From: Flavobacteriaceae bacterium | GTDB lineage: Bacteria > Bacteroidota > Bacteroidia > Flavobacteriales > Flavobacteriaceae | NCBI GenBank assembly: GCA_017852075.1 | Contig: JAFMLQ010000011.1 | Coordinates: 1 to 50,549, forward strand | Reading direction: 5' to 3' | DNA length: 50,549 nucleotides | Part shown: positions 17,517 to 26,531 of the stretch, one piece after another | Layout: every line of letters begins with the position of its first letter | Numbering within the stretch: the stretch's first letter is position 1 | The notes under the pieces: model-generated | The model's input: only the letters and a program-made list of their open reading frames with translations | Database searches by the model: none | What the model was told of the DNA's origin: nothing | Made by a program: the position numbers and the translations under genes

Positions 17517-18224
17517 ATGCTAAAAAAAGGATTTTTTTTTGTATGCTTTTTCTTTGTAATAGTTGCCTCAGCTCAGTTTCATGAAATAGGGGTTTTTCTT
17601 GGAGGGAGTAATTATGTAGGTGATGTGGGTACCCATAGGTATTTGGATCCAAATGCCCTTGCTTATGGAATTGTATACAAATGGAATGTCACCGATCGTT
17701 ATTCGTTAAGAGGTGGATTTACACTTACCCGTTTAAAGGAAAATGAATTCAGAAATAACGATCTTAACCGTTTTCAAAGATCGTATAAGGTTGATAATTC
17801 GTTACAAGAAGTTTCCGCAGGAATAGAAATTAATTTTAGTGAATTTAATTTACATGATCCTGAATTGAGTTTCACACCCTATATTTTTTATGGTTTGAGT
17901 TATTTTAGATACGACCAGATTTATCTTACTCCCAATGGCCCTCTTGCACCTCCCACCAACAATAAATATGGTAAAGATGAAGAAATTGCAATCCCTGTCA
18001 ATGTAGGATTTAAAGTCAATCCCAATCCTTTTTTTGTGTTGGGCTTTGAAGTAGGTGTGCGCTATAGTTTGACAGACAATTTGGACGGTAGCAATCCTCA
18101 AAATGAATTTGCAGACAATCCCGCATACAAATTCGGAAATATTGGGAATAATGACTGGTATATTTTTACAGGTTTGACAATTTCATTTACCTTTGGCGAT
18201 CTTCCATGTTATTGTAAGGAATAA
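17517..18224 (+). CDS. DUF6089 family outer-membrane-like protein
   Basis: A 235-residue protein with signal peptide (LKKGFFFVCFFFVIVASAQ) and alternating beta-strand sequence ending GLTISFTFGDLPCYCKE, which resembles a small outer-membrane beta-barrel. It fits the DUF6089 family of Bacteroidota, usually found just before uppS and bamA, as here. The ATG at 17517 is chosen over a GTG at 17505. The stop codon is directly followed by the uppS ATG. A role in outer-membrane assembly is suggested only by the neighbourhood. Confidence 0.85.
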   Translation: MLKKGFFFVCFFFVIVASAQFHEIGVFLGGSNYVGDVGTHRYLDPNALAYGIVYKWNVTDRYSLRGGFTLTRLKENEFRNNDLNRFQRSYKVDNSLQEVSAGIEINFSEFNLHDPELSFTPYIFYGLSYFRYDQIYLTPNGPLAPPTNNKYGKDEEIAIPVNVGFKVNPNPFFVLGFEVGVRYSLTDNLDGSNPQNEFADNPAYKFGNIGNNDWYIFTGLTISFTFGDLPCYCKE

Positions 18225-18944
18225 ATGAACACACAACCAAAACACGTAGCGATCATTATGGACGGTAACGGTCGCTGGGCTCGGAAATTGGGAAAAAAAA
18301 GGGTTGTAGGTCACAGAAATGGTGCAAAAACAGTTCGTGAGGTCGTAGAAGAAGCCGCTAAGAATGAAATTGAATACCTTACTCTTTTTGCCTTTTCTAC
18401 AGACAACTGGAGCCGCCCTAAAGACGAGGTTAATATTCTGATGAAATTATTGGTAAGCTCCCTTAGAAAAGAATTTATACGTCTTACCGAAAACAACATC
18501 AAGTTATGTGCAGTGGGCGATCTAGATACCATGCCCCAACTAGTGAAAGAGGAACTGACCTTTGTCATCGAAAAAACAAAAAACAATACAGGAATGGTGC
18601 TTACATTAGCCTTGAACTACGGAGGAAAAGAGGAAATTGTGGAAGCAGTAAAAGCCATTTCTCATAAAGTTAAAAATAGTATAATTTCCCCTGAAAAAGT
18701 TGACGAATCCACGATAAATGAGCATCTTTACACGCGAAATTTACCTCCTGTAGATTTACTAATTAGAACCAGTGGTGAAGAACGAATCAGTAATTTTCTT
18801 TTGTGGCATATTGCCTATGCAGAGTTGTATTTTACAAAAACCCTATGGCCAGATTTTACAAAAGAAGATTTACAAAAAGCATTGTTAAACTACGGTAAAC
18901 GTGAAAGACGATTTGGAAAAACGAGCGAACAACTCACTTTTTAA
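18225..18944 (+). CDS. uppS: isoprenyl transferase (undecaprenyl diphosphate synthase)
   Basis: Cis-prenyltransferase that makes the C55 lipid carrier for peptidoglycan and surface polysaccharides. The catalytic Asp13 lies in IIMDGNGRWARK, and the other family motifs are present: GHRNGAKTVREVV, LFAFSTDNWSRP, and the C-terminal LIRTSGEERISNFLLW plus AYAELYF. Length 239 is typical. It overlaps bamA by 44 bases. Confidence 0.97.
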   Translation: MNTQPKHVAIIMDGNGRWARKLGKKRVVGHRNGAKTVREVVEEAAKNEIEYLTLFAFSTDNWSRPKDEVNILMKLLVSSLRKEFIRLTENNIKLCAVGDLDTMPQLVKEELTFVIEKTKNNTGMVLTLALNYGGKEEIVEAVKAISHKVKNSIISPEKVDESTINEHLYTRNLPPVDLLIRTSGEERISNFLLWHIAYAELYFTKTLWPDFTKEDLQKALLNYGKRERRFGKTSEQLTF

Positions 18945-21477
18945 ACCTTTATTTAGTTTTTGGTTTCTTGGACTAGTCCTCTCTATAAGTGGGTTTTCCC
19001 ATGCCCAGACCGAAGGATTTGTGAAAGGAAAAAACTACGTTATTGACTCGATCAGCGTTCGTGGAATAAAAACCTTTAACGCTCAAACCGTAATCTCTTA
19101 CAGTGGTCTGAGAAAAGGACAAGAAATAAATGTCCCTGGAGAAGAGGTAAGCGCAGTGATCAGTAAACTCTGGGGATTAGATTTATTTAGCGACATCAAT
19201 TTCTATGTCACCAAAGTGGAAAACAATAAAATATCTGTAGAAATTGATATTGAAGAACTTCCTACCCTTACCGATGTAAAAATAAATGGATTAAAAAAAG
19301 GAAGTGTTGAAAGTTTGATTAAAGACACCGAACTTATAACAGGTAAAAAACTATCCGAAAGTTTCCTTACTAATACCAAAAATTATATTGTAAATAAATA
19401 TAAAAAAGAAGGTTTTCTCGACACTAAGGTTACGCTGAATACCCTAAAAGATACGGTAGGCTCTAATTCCTACAAAATGGTAGTCAATGTCGATAAAGGA
19501 GACCGAATTAAAATTAAAAATATTGATTTTCAGGGAATTGAAGTCTTTAAGGAAGGTAAACTAAGATCCAAATTAAAAAATACGAAAGTTAAAAATCCAG
19601 CTCGATTTTGGAAAAGATCAAAGTTTATTGACACTGATTATAAAGACGATTTGTCTGATTTGATTGACTTTTACAAAGAAGAAGGATATCGCGATGCACG
19701 GATTCTAAAAGATACGTTAATAAGAAATGAGGATAATTCAAACACCTTAAGTCTTCAATTGGAAATTGAAGAGGGGAATAAGTACTATTTTGGTGACATT
19801 AACTTTATTGGAAATACCATCTATACTGACAACGGATTGCAACAAGTTTTAGGGCTTAAAAAAGGAGATGTGTACAATGGGGTATTACTCAAAAAGCGAA
19901 TCGCAGACACTAGCAAACCAGATGGAAATGATATAACCAACCTATATCAAAACAATGGTTATTTATTTTCTAACATCAATGCAGTAGAAGTTAGCGCCGT
20001 AGAGGATACCATCAACTTTGAAATAAGAATTACAGAAGGGAAACTCGCAAGTTTTAACAAAATTGTAGTAGAAGGAAATACCAAGACAAACGATCATGTG
20101 ATCTATCGTGAACTCCGAACAAAACCTGGAGAACTATACAGTAAAGAAAAGCTAGTACGTACCGTTCGTGAAGTAGGACAATTAGGATTTTTCGATGCAG
20201 AACAAATCAACCCCCAAATAGAAAACGTAGATCCCAATTCAGGAACCATAGATGTGCGTTTTGACCTTGTGGAATCTGGTGCAAGCCAAATTGAACTTCA
20301 GGGAGGATATGGACAAGGGGGCTTTATCGGTACACTTGGATTGTCGTTCAATAATTTTTCCATGCGGAATATTTTTGACCGCACAAAATACAAACCACTA
20401 CCTATGGGAGATGGTCAAACTTTAGCCCTTCGTCTTCAGGCAAGCCAGTTTTACAACACCTACAGCTTTAGTTTTTCCGAACCTTGGCTAGGAGGGCAAC
20501 AACCTGTCCAGTTTTCTGCTTCTCTGCAACACACTATCCAATACCGTTATGACTTTTTTACAGGCTTGGCAGACAAGACTCAATCCTTTCAAATTAGTGG
20601 TGCTACATTAGGTTTGGCAAAAAGACTTCGTGTTCCCGACGATTTTTTCCAACTTTCACAATCCATCTCGTATCAGTATTATAATTTGAACAATTATTAT
20701 ACAGGGCTATTCACTTTTGGAGATGGTCAGGCAAACAATCTTGCTTACACGGTAAACTTAACTCGAAACAACACTAGAATTAACCCTATTTTTCCCACAG
20801 GAGGATCTACTTTTAGTATTAATGCAAAATTTACTCCTCCCTATTCTCTTTTTTCTAGTAAAGACTATGCCAACTTGGGAGACTTACCCGAATTTCAAGA
20901 CGAAAATGGCAATCCTATCCCAGAAAAAATTGATCAAGAAAAGTACAGATGGCTTGAGTTTTACAAAATTAAATTCAATGGTACCTGGTACACTCCCATA
21001 TATGAAAAGTTAACCCTGAAGACCCAAGCTGATTTTGGGTTTATTGGAGCATACAACCTGTCACGTGGAAACATTCCCTTTGAACGTTTCTTCCTAGGGG
21101 GAGACGGAATGGTAAGTTATGCGCTAGATGGAAGAGAAACCATTGCACTAAGAGGATATCCAAACCAATCTTTGTCCAGTACAGACGGTTCTGTGATTTA
21201 CAACAAATTCTCTTTGGAATTACGATACCCTATCACACTTAAACCAAGTGCTTCGATTTATGCACTTACTTTTTTAGAAGCTGGAAAAGGGTATAATAAT
21301 TTTAGAGAATTTAACCCTTTTATTTCGAAACGATCTGCAGGAGCAGGAGTCCGGATTTTTATGCCTGCTTTTGGTCTATTGGGAATTGATTTTGGATATG
21401 GCTTTGACAATGTCAACTCAAACCTCTCCACACCCAATGGATGGGAAACTCATTTTGTAATTGGCCAAAGATTCTAA
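18901..21477 (+). CDS. bamA: outer membrane protein assembly factor BamA
   Basis: Omp85-family insertase of outer-membrane barrels. A signal peptide ends near SHAQ (about 36). POTRA domains follow to about residue 450 (repeats of the type IKNIDFQGIEVFKEGKL and FNKIVVEGNTKTNDHVIYRELR), then a 16-strand barrel with the loop-6 motif ALRGYPNQS near 750 and the C-terminal aromatic ending QRF. The start is GTG at 18901, inside uppS; TTG at 18913 is an alternative and would still leave a signal peptide. 858 residues is normal for Bacteroidota. Two Skp-like chaperones follow. Confidence 0.95.
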   Translation: MKDDLEKRANNSLFKPLFSFWFLGLVLSISGFSHAQTEGFVKGKNYVIDSISVRGIKTFNAQTVISYSGLRKGQEINVPGEEVSAVISKLWGLDLFSDINFYVTKVENNKISVEIDIEELPTLTDVKINGLKKGSVESLIKDTELITGKKLSESFLTNTKNYIVNKYKKEGFLDTKVTLNTLKDTVGSNSYKMVVNVDKGDRIKIKNIDFQGIEVFKEGKLRSKLKNTKVKNPARFWKRSKFIDTDYKDDLSDLIDFYKEEGYRDARILKDTLIRNEDNSNTLSLQLEIEEGNKYYFGDINFIGNTIYTDNGLQQVLGLKKGDVYNGVLLKKRIADTSKPDGNDITNLYQNNGYLFSNINAVEVSAVEDTINFEIRITEGKLASFNKIVVEGNTKTNDHVIYRELRTKPGELYSKEKLVRTVREVGQLGFFDAEQINPQIENVDPNSGTIDVRFDLVESGASQIELQGGYGQGGFIGTLGLSFNNFSMRNIFDRTKYKPLPMGDGQTLALRLQASQFYNTYSFSFSEPWLGGQQPVQFSASLQHTIQYRYDFFTGLADKTQSFQISGATLGLAKRLRVPDDFFQLSQSISYQYYNLNNYYTGLFTFGDGQANNLAYTVNLTRNNTRINPIFPTGGSTFSINAKFTPPYSLFSSKDYANLGDLPEFQDENGNPIPEKIDQEKYRWLEFYKIKFNGTWYTPIYEKLTLKTQADFGFIGAYNLSRGNIPFERFFLGGDGMVSYALDGRETIALRGYPNQSLSSTDGSVIYNKFSLELRYPITLKPSASIYALTFLEAGKGYNNFREFNPFISKRSAGAGVRIFMPAFGLLGIDFGYGFDNVNSNLSTPNGWETHFVIGQRF

Positions 21478-21536
21478 TTTTTTAATTCAGATTTCATCCC
21501 CAATAATATCTTTCAAATCTAAACGTTAATAGAGTG

Positions 21537-22133
21537 ATGCTCTTAAAAAAACCAACATCTTGGATTCTTACTATTTTCTTGGGAATAAGTGTATGTACTT
21601 ATGCGCAAAAAGGTGCTCGTGTAGGCTATATTGACATGAATGTCATACTAGAAAGTGTAGAAGAATACGGAAAAGCCAGTCAGCTTTTGGATAACAGCAT
21701 TGAAAAGTGGAAAAAAGAAATCGAATTAAAGAAAATTCAATTAAAACAATACGAAGATCAGCTAAATACTGAACGGGTTTTACTTACCCCCGAGTTGATT
21801 AAAGACCGAGAACTAGAAATTAACGATTTTGCCTCCGAGATTGTAAATTTACAAGAAAAACGCTTTGGACCTCAGGGGGACATGATTGTACAACGCTCTA
21901 AATTAATTCAACCTGTTCAAGATCAAGTACTCACCATCGTAAAACAAATTGCAGAAGAAAAAAAATACGATTTTATTTTTGATCGATCTTCCTCTGTTAC
22001 CATGTTGTATTCCGCAAAAATTTACGATATTAGCGATCTAGTTATAAAAAGAATTAACAGACAACAACGCATTCAAAATAGAAAGGAACAGTTAAACAAG
22101 CTTAAAGCAAAAACCAATTCCTTAAACAATTAA
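21537..22133 (+). CDS. Skp/OmpH family periplasmic chaperone, first copy
   Basis: A 198-residue secreted protein: signal peptide to about residue 24 (CTYAQ), then the OmpH start GARVGYIDMNVILESVEEY, a long charged coiled coil (50-125), and the closing segment KKYDFIFDRSSSVTMLYSAK. Skp holds unfolded outer-membrane proteins on their way to BamA, encoded just upstream. ATG 21537 is chosen over GTG 21534, one codon earlier. The C terminus carries an extra basic helical tail that the second copy lacks. Confidence 0.92.
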   Translation: MLLKKPTSWILTIFLGISVCTYAQKGARVGYIDMNVILESVEEYGKASQLLDNSIEKWKKEIELKKIQLKQYEDQLNTERVLLTPELIKDRELEINDFASEIVNLQEKRFGPQGDMIVQRSKLIQPVQDQVLTIVKQIAEEKKYDFIFDRSSSVTMLYSAKIYDISDLVIKRINRQQRIQNRKEQLNKLKAKTNSLNN

Positions 22134-22147
22134 TATCCTGAACACTT

Positions 22148-22654
22148 ATGAAACATTTTACTACCCTTATCGTTAGTTTATTTTTATCCCTTGCACCACT
22201 CAGCATGATGGCTCAATCTAAAGTTGCACATATCAATACGCAACAATTGATTAGTGAAATGCCTGAGGTCATTGCAGCTCAAAATGAACTCAAAAAATTA
22301 GAAGACCAGTACGCTAAAGAATTGGAAACCTCTGCGAAAGAATTTCAAACTAAAGCGCAAAGCTATCAAGGTGATGCTGAAAATCAAACCGATTTAATCA
22401 ATCAGCAGCGTCAAGTAGAATTGCAAGAAATGCAACAACGCATCCAAGAATTTAGAGAAACTGCTGCTCAAGAATTGCAAAAACGTTCCGCAGAAATGAT
22501 GCGCCCACTTTATGAAAAGGCACGAACTGCCATAGAGAAAGTAGCAACCGCCCAAGGGTTTGATTATGTTCTTGACTCTAGTCCAGGTGGAAGTGTAATC
22601 ATGGCCACTGGAAAAGACCTAATCCCAGATGTAAAGTCTGAATTAGGATTCTAA
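22148..22654 (+). CDS. Skp/OmpH family periplasmic chaperone, second copy
   Basis: 168 residues with signal peptide ending MMAQ and the OmpH pattern KVAHINTQQLISEMPEV, a Gln-rich coiled coil (45-125), and QGFDYVLDSSPGGSVIMA at the end. It is a paralogue of the gene 14 bases upstream, shorter and closer to standard Skp length. Together they probably serve BamA. Followed by a terminator 19 bases downstream. Confidence 0.94.
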   Translation: MKHFTTLIVSLFLSLAPLSMMAQSKVAHINTQQLISEMPEVIAAQNELKKLEDQYAKELETSAKEFQTKAQSYQGDAENQTDLINQQRQVELQEMQQRIQEFRETAAQELQKRSAEMMRPLYEKARTAIEKVATAQGFDYVLDSSPGGSVIMATGKDLIPDVKSELGF

Positions 22655-22672
22655 AAACACTTAAATTCCATA

Positions 22673-22702
22673 AAAAAAGCCACCCTAAGGGTGGCTTTTT
22701 TT
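22673..22702. terminator. bidirectional terminator between skp and gamma-carbonic anhydrase
   Basis: AAAGCCACCC/GGGTGGCTTT stem with a 3-nt loop (TAA), flanked by A and T runs on both sides, so it can stop both converging transcripts. Its T run reaches the stop codon of the leftward gene. Confidence 0.9.
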
Positions 22703-23213
22703 ATTCTTTGAACCAAGAAGCATAAAGGATGTAATTTTTTGCAATCCGTTCAATTTCGTTTTGTTGTAAATCAGAATCTATATCTTTTATTTTTCGCGCC
22801 GGAACACCTGCATAGATTGACCCTGGAGCTACAATCGTATTTTGGGTAACTACTGCACCAGCAGCGATAATACTATTACTCCCAATTACACAATGATCCA
22901 TTACAATACTCCCCATGCCTACCAAAACATTATCTTGTAATGTACAGCCGTGTACAATTGCATTGTGGCCTATTGATACATTGTTACCAATATGAGTAGG
23001 AGCAGTTTCAAAGGTAGCATGAATCACTACACCGTCCTGGATATTTACTTTATTACCTATCCGAATGGCGTTTACATCCCCGCGTATCACCGCTTGATAC
23101 CAAACCGATACCTCATCTCCTAAAATTACATCCCCTATCACAGTTGCATTTTCAGCAAAAAAACAATCCGACCCATAGGCTGGGGTATATCCCCGAACTG
23201 ACTTGATTAGCAT
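22701..23213 (-). CDS. gamma-carbonic anhydrase family protein
   Basis: Left-handed beta-helix protein of 170 residues with repeated hexapeptides (VIGDVI, IGNNVS, VLVGMG). The three metal-ligand histidines are His65, His83 and His88 (GVVIHATF, IGHNAIVHG). This is the YrdA/PaaY-like group, which binds zinc or similar metal; carbonic anhydrase activity is not certain in this group. The start at 23213 (MLIKSVRGYTPAYG) matches the family. The open frame runs on to 23309, but those residues overlap the nfu promoter and lack similarity. Confidence 0.92.
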   Translation of the reverse strand: MLIKSVRGYTPAYGSDCFFAENATVIGDVILGDEVSVWYQAVIRGDVNAIRIGNKVNIQDGVVIHATFETAPTHIGNNVSIGHNAIVHGCTLQDNVLVGMGSIVMDHCVIGSNSIIAAGAVVTQNTIVAPGSIYAGVPARKIKDIDSDLQQNEIERIAKNYILYASWFKE

Positions 23214-23294
23214 AATTTTATGTTTGTTACAAAATACAAAAAGATTGTGGTCAAAATAGCTCCTATCTCCAAGTGTTATTTGACTTTCATTAAG

Positions 23295-23302
23295 TATTTT
23301 TG
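23295..23302 (+). promoter_or_regulatory. -7 promoter element for nfu
   Basis: TATTTTTG is an exact TAnnTTTG match, and decides the start: an in-frame TTG at 23300 would sit inside the element and so cannot be in the message. Confidence 0.6.
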
Positions 23303-23320
23303 GGGACAAAAGAAAATAAG

Positions 23321-24211
23321 GTGGGAATTTATCAAATAACAGCTACAGCAGAAAAGGGTCAAGAAATGGCTCGGTTTACCGTAAACCAAATAATTGGATC
23401 TCAAAATCCATTGCATTTTAAAACTATTGATGACGCAAAAGGGGCACCTTTGATTCAACAGCTTTTTTATTTACCCTTTGTAAAATCTGTGAGTCTCTTC
23501 GAAAAGCATATAGAAGTTTCACGTTTTAATATTTTAGAATGGGAAGAGGTTCTTGAAGAAGTACGAGTTCAATTGGAAACCTATCTAAACGAAGGGGGTA
23601 TTGTAATTGAAGAAACACCTGGCAACAAGGTCCCTGTGAGTGTATATGCCGAAAGCACACCCAACCCCTCAGTAATGAAATTTGTAGCCAACAAACCCTT
23701 GGTCACAGAGAGTGTTGAATTTAAAAATATAGATGAAGCAATTCATGCTCCTTTAGCTCAAAAACTCTTTCATTTCCCTTTTGTCAAAGAGGTCTTCATT
23801 AGCGCAAACTATGTGTCCATTACAAAATACGAAGTGGCAAGTTGGGATGAAATCGTAATGGAAATCAGAGCGTTTATTCGCTCTTTTATTGAAGAAGGTA
23901 ATCCTATTCTGACGCAACACCCTAAACTCAACAAAGAAGATCAAAAAATTCCTACCCCACAGAATCTCGATCCACTGGAAACACAAATCGTATCCATATT
24001 GGAAGAATACATAAAACCTGCAGTAGCTTCTGATGGTGGAAATATTGCATTTGACTCTTATGACGCTACAAAAAAATCAGTTAAGGTTGTGCTCCAAGGG
24101 GCTTGTAGCGGTTGTCCTTCGTCTACTTTTACTTTAAAAAATGGTATTGAAAACATGCTCAAAGAAATGATGCCGGGTAAAGTAGAGAACGTAGTGGCCA
24201 TCAATGGATAG
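23321..24211 (+). CDS. iron-sulfur scaffold protein Nfu with two N-terminal domains
   Basis: Carries and delivers iron-sulfur clusters. Two Nfu N-terminal domains in tandem (about 1-95 and 97-190; both contain a LFyfPFVK core, LFYLPFVKSV and LFHFPFVKEV) precede the NifU C-terminal domain with the cluster-binding CSGC at 262-265 and VASDGGNI before it. This double-N layout is typical of Bacteroidota. GTG at 23321 is chosen because the promoter element covers the only earlier start. The first N domain has lost the usual TPNP...MKF motif that the second keeps (ESTPNPSVMKFVANK), so the first has diverged. Confidence 0.9.
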   Translation: MGIYQITATAEKGQEMARFTVNQIIGSQNPLHFKTIDDAKGAPLIQQLFYLPFVKSVSLFEKHIEVSRFNILEWEEVLEEVRVQLETYLNEGGIVIEETPGNKVPVSVYAESTPNPSVMKFVANKPLVTESVEFKNIDEAIHAPLAQKLFHFPFVKEVFISANYVSITKYEVASWDEIVMEIRAFIRSFIEEGNPILTQHPKLNKEDQKIPTPQNLDPLETQIVSILEEYIKPAVASDGGNIAFDSYDATKKSVKVVLQGACSGCPSSTFTLKNGIENMLKEMMPGKVENVVAING

Positions 24212-24229
24212 GATGCCTATCGTCTAAAA

Positions 24230-24910
24230 TCACTTTTTTGAAGGGGTGGTTTGAAAATCTTTTAAGTAATAGGGCTCAAAAGTAGCTAGATCTTCAAAAT
24301 TTTTACACTCAAACTGTATCCAAGCCAGTTGGGTCATTTCTTTTGCCGAAGGATAATGAACCTTTTCGGTAAAACGGGCATTAATCTTAGGGTGTATCGC
24401 TTGGAATTTTGAAGCACCATTTCCAATAACTAAACACGGAGATTGTCCTACAAGTTCATAAAAACTATGCTCAGATAATACCAATGCATTCGTTTGTTGT
24501 ATCCAATTTTTTGAAGCATCAAAAACAGCTGTATAAACTTCCATACGACGTGCATCTAGCATAGGGATAAAAAACGCATACTCTGAGTTTCCAAAAAAAG
24601 GTGCAACCAAAAGTTCAAGCGTTTGAATTGCAATCAAAGGAAGATCAAGCGCAAAACAAAGTCCTTTTGCTGCAGCAACGCCAATTCTAAGTCCTGTGTA
24701 AGACCCAGGTCCTTTACTGATTGCTATAGCATCTAATTGCGAAAATTCAACATTTGCATGATGAAGTACTTCTTGAATAAACACATGCAATTTTTCACCA
24801 TGACTGAAGTGTTCAGTCAACAATTCTTTTTCAGCTATACATTTTCCCTTAAAACTCAAAGCGACGGAACATTGTTGTGTAGTGGTTTCTAAGTGGAGAA
24901 TATAAGCCAT
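24230..24910 (-). CDS. tsaB: tRNA threonylcarbamoyladenosine biosynthesis protein TsaB
   Basis: Partner of TsaD in forming t6A37 on tRNAs that read ANN codons. ASKHA-fold protein of 226 residues, beginning AYILHLETTTQQCSVAL with the conserved SKGPGSYTGLRIGVAAAKG near 65-83. It lacks the metal-binding histidines of TsaD, as expected for TsaB. It converges on nfu (18 bases between); a small GATAGG/CCTATC hairpin there has no T run. A 171-base gap lies before the export operon. Confidence 0.94.
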   Translation of the reverse strand: MAYILHLETTTQQCSVALSFKGKCIAEKELLTEHFSHGEKLHVFIQEVLHHANVEFSQLDAIAISKGPGSYTGLRIGVAAAKGLCFALDLPLIAIQTLELLVAPFFGNSEYAFFIPMLDARRMEVYTAVFDASKNWIQQTNALVLSEHSFYELVGQSPCLVIGNGASKFQAIHPKINARFTEKVHYPSAKEMTQLAWIQFECKNFEDLATFEPYYLKDFQTTPSKK

Positions 24911-25081
24911 AAATAAACTTATAAAATTCCGATTAAAGTACCATTATGCATCAAGGCCCCGTATTGGGATTTGACACCAAAAAAGCTCCCTAGAGGTAAA
25001 TGTATAGAACTAAAAAGGTTGAATTTTTGAATCTTTCCCAACATCAGATCGTTTGATTTTTATCTAATAATAAGAAAAAAA

Positions 25082-26497
25082 TTACAGGCTTATCTGAATT
25101 CCAAAATAAAATTCCAAAATCTTCAGTTTGAAAATATAATCATACTTGGCACGTACATTATCAGAAGCAGCAATTTCATAGCGTTGTTTAGTTTGAATAA
25201 AATCATACGAATTCATCACTCCAGCTTCAAACTGCTTTTCTGCCATCAGATAAGACTCTTTTCTTGCTTTAAGCGTTTTTTCAGAAGCCTCAAAAAATTT
25301 AAAAGCGCCCTCTGCATTGTTGTAGGCTTGATTAATGGTGTTTTCTAAGTCTAGTTTACTTTGCTCAAACTGATTTTCGGATCGTTTCAAGTTTAATTTT
25401 CTTCTCTTGATATTGTTCTTCGTGGACAATCCATTAAAAATGGGAATGTTTAAAGACAAACCGTAACTATGCCCATCATTTTGACGAAACTGATCTCCAA
25501 AGGGTAAGGGATCGGCTACGCTTCTTTCGGGAAATTGACTAACCACAAGTGCGCCGTTTTCTTTTACTACGCCAATAGGAGTTTCAATTAGGTTTCCTGT
25601 TTCTAAAAATCGGTCGCTATAGGATATACGTGTATTGTAATTGTAAAAGGCCGTAAGAGTAGGTAGCAATGCTCCCTTTGCCAAATCAATATCCTTTTTT
25701 GCAATCTCGATATTGGTTGCTCCTAGTTTGATATCATTTCTAAAACTCAGCGCTTTTTCATAAATATTTTTGGGTTGTTCTAAGAGAATTTGGGAAAGAG
25801 GAATCACATAATCTATTTCTGCAATATCAAAATTATCGTAATCTGTGATCAACAGAGCCTGCGCCAAACTGATCAACGAAAGACGTGTCGCATTTTCTGC
25901 CTGAACCAATGCTTGTTCCTGAGCTGCTAGATTTGCTTCAATCTCATAAATCTCCACTTGGGTTTGAACTCCCGCTTCGATTCGCAATTGGGTTCGCTCT
26001 AACTCTTGTCTTGCCAACTCGAGCTGATAGCGCTGCACCTCCTCCAACTCCTTGTTGAACATCACTTGCAAATATAAATTGGCTACAAAAAGACTAATAT
26101 CGTCTTTCATGTCTTCCAATTGGTATTGACGTGCAATGATATTCAAGTTGGCACGTGCCAACTGGTTGATATTCTGTTTTCCATTAAATAAAGTCACACC
26201 TACATTTCCTCCAAAAGATGAAAACTGAGTTGTTAGATTTTCAATCAATCCATTGGTGATGTTTTGGCTCAGCCCGTTATTCCAAATATGTTGAGACTGT
26301 GCATTGACTCGGGGAAAAAAACTGCCAAAGGCATCTAACTTGTCTATTTCCGCACCCTCCAAATCAATTTCAGATTGTTGGATACTGATGTTTTTCTCTA
26401 GGGCAATCAGCACACATTCTTCTAAAGTATATTTTTTGACCTGTGCAGATAGCTTTAGCATTGAAAGAGAAAGTAAAAAGCATAGCAATGTTCTCAT
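25082..26497 (-). CDS. TolC-family outer-membrane efflux protein
   Basis: 471 residues with a signal peptide (to about 19, KLSAQ) and two outer-membrane-efflux repeats rich in long heptad helices. YTLEECVLIALEKNISIQQ at the start and the AGVQTQVEIYEIEANLAAQEQ stretch are characteristic of TolC-like channels, as is the repeated form AGVMNSYDFIQTKQRYEIAA in the second half. It forms the outer-membrane pore for the exporter encoded just upstream. It is the last gene of the five-gene operon. Confidence 0.93.
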   Translation of the reverse strand: MRTLLCFLLSLSMLKLSAQVKKYTLEECVLIALEKNISIQQSEIDLEGAEIDKLDAFGSFFPRVNAQSQHIWNNGLSQNITNGLIENLTTQFSSFGGNVGVTLFNGKQNINQLARANLNIIARQYQLEDMKDDISLFVANLYLQVMFNKELEEVQRYQLELARQELERTQLRIEAGVQTQVEIYEIEANLAAQEQALVQAENATRLSLISLAQALLITDYDNFDIAEIDYVIPLSQILLEQPKNIYEKALSFRNDIKLGATNIEIAKKDIDLAKGALLPTLTAFYNYNTRISYSDRFLETGNLIETPIGVVKENGALVVSQFPERSVADPLPFGDQFRQNDGHSYGLSLNIPIFNGLSTKNNIKRRKLNLKRSENQFEQSKLDLENTINQAYNNAEGAFKFFEASEKTLKARKESYLMAEKQFEAGVMNSYDFIQTKQRYEIAASDNVRAKYDYIFKLKILEFYFGIQISL

Positions 26498-26531
26498 AAT
26501 GGGTTGGATTGTTTTTTTAAAGCCCTAAGGG

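Noticed and set aside
23214-23309. Longer N terminus for the gamma-carbonic anhydrase
   Set aside because: The extra residues lack family similarity and overlap the nfu promoter; MLIKSVRGYTPAYG is the normal start.
24207-24221. Hairpin GATAGG/CCTATC between nfu and tsaB as terminator
   Set aside because: The stem is short, its 5' arm overlaps the nfu stop codon, and no T run follows directly on either strand.
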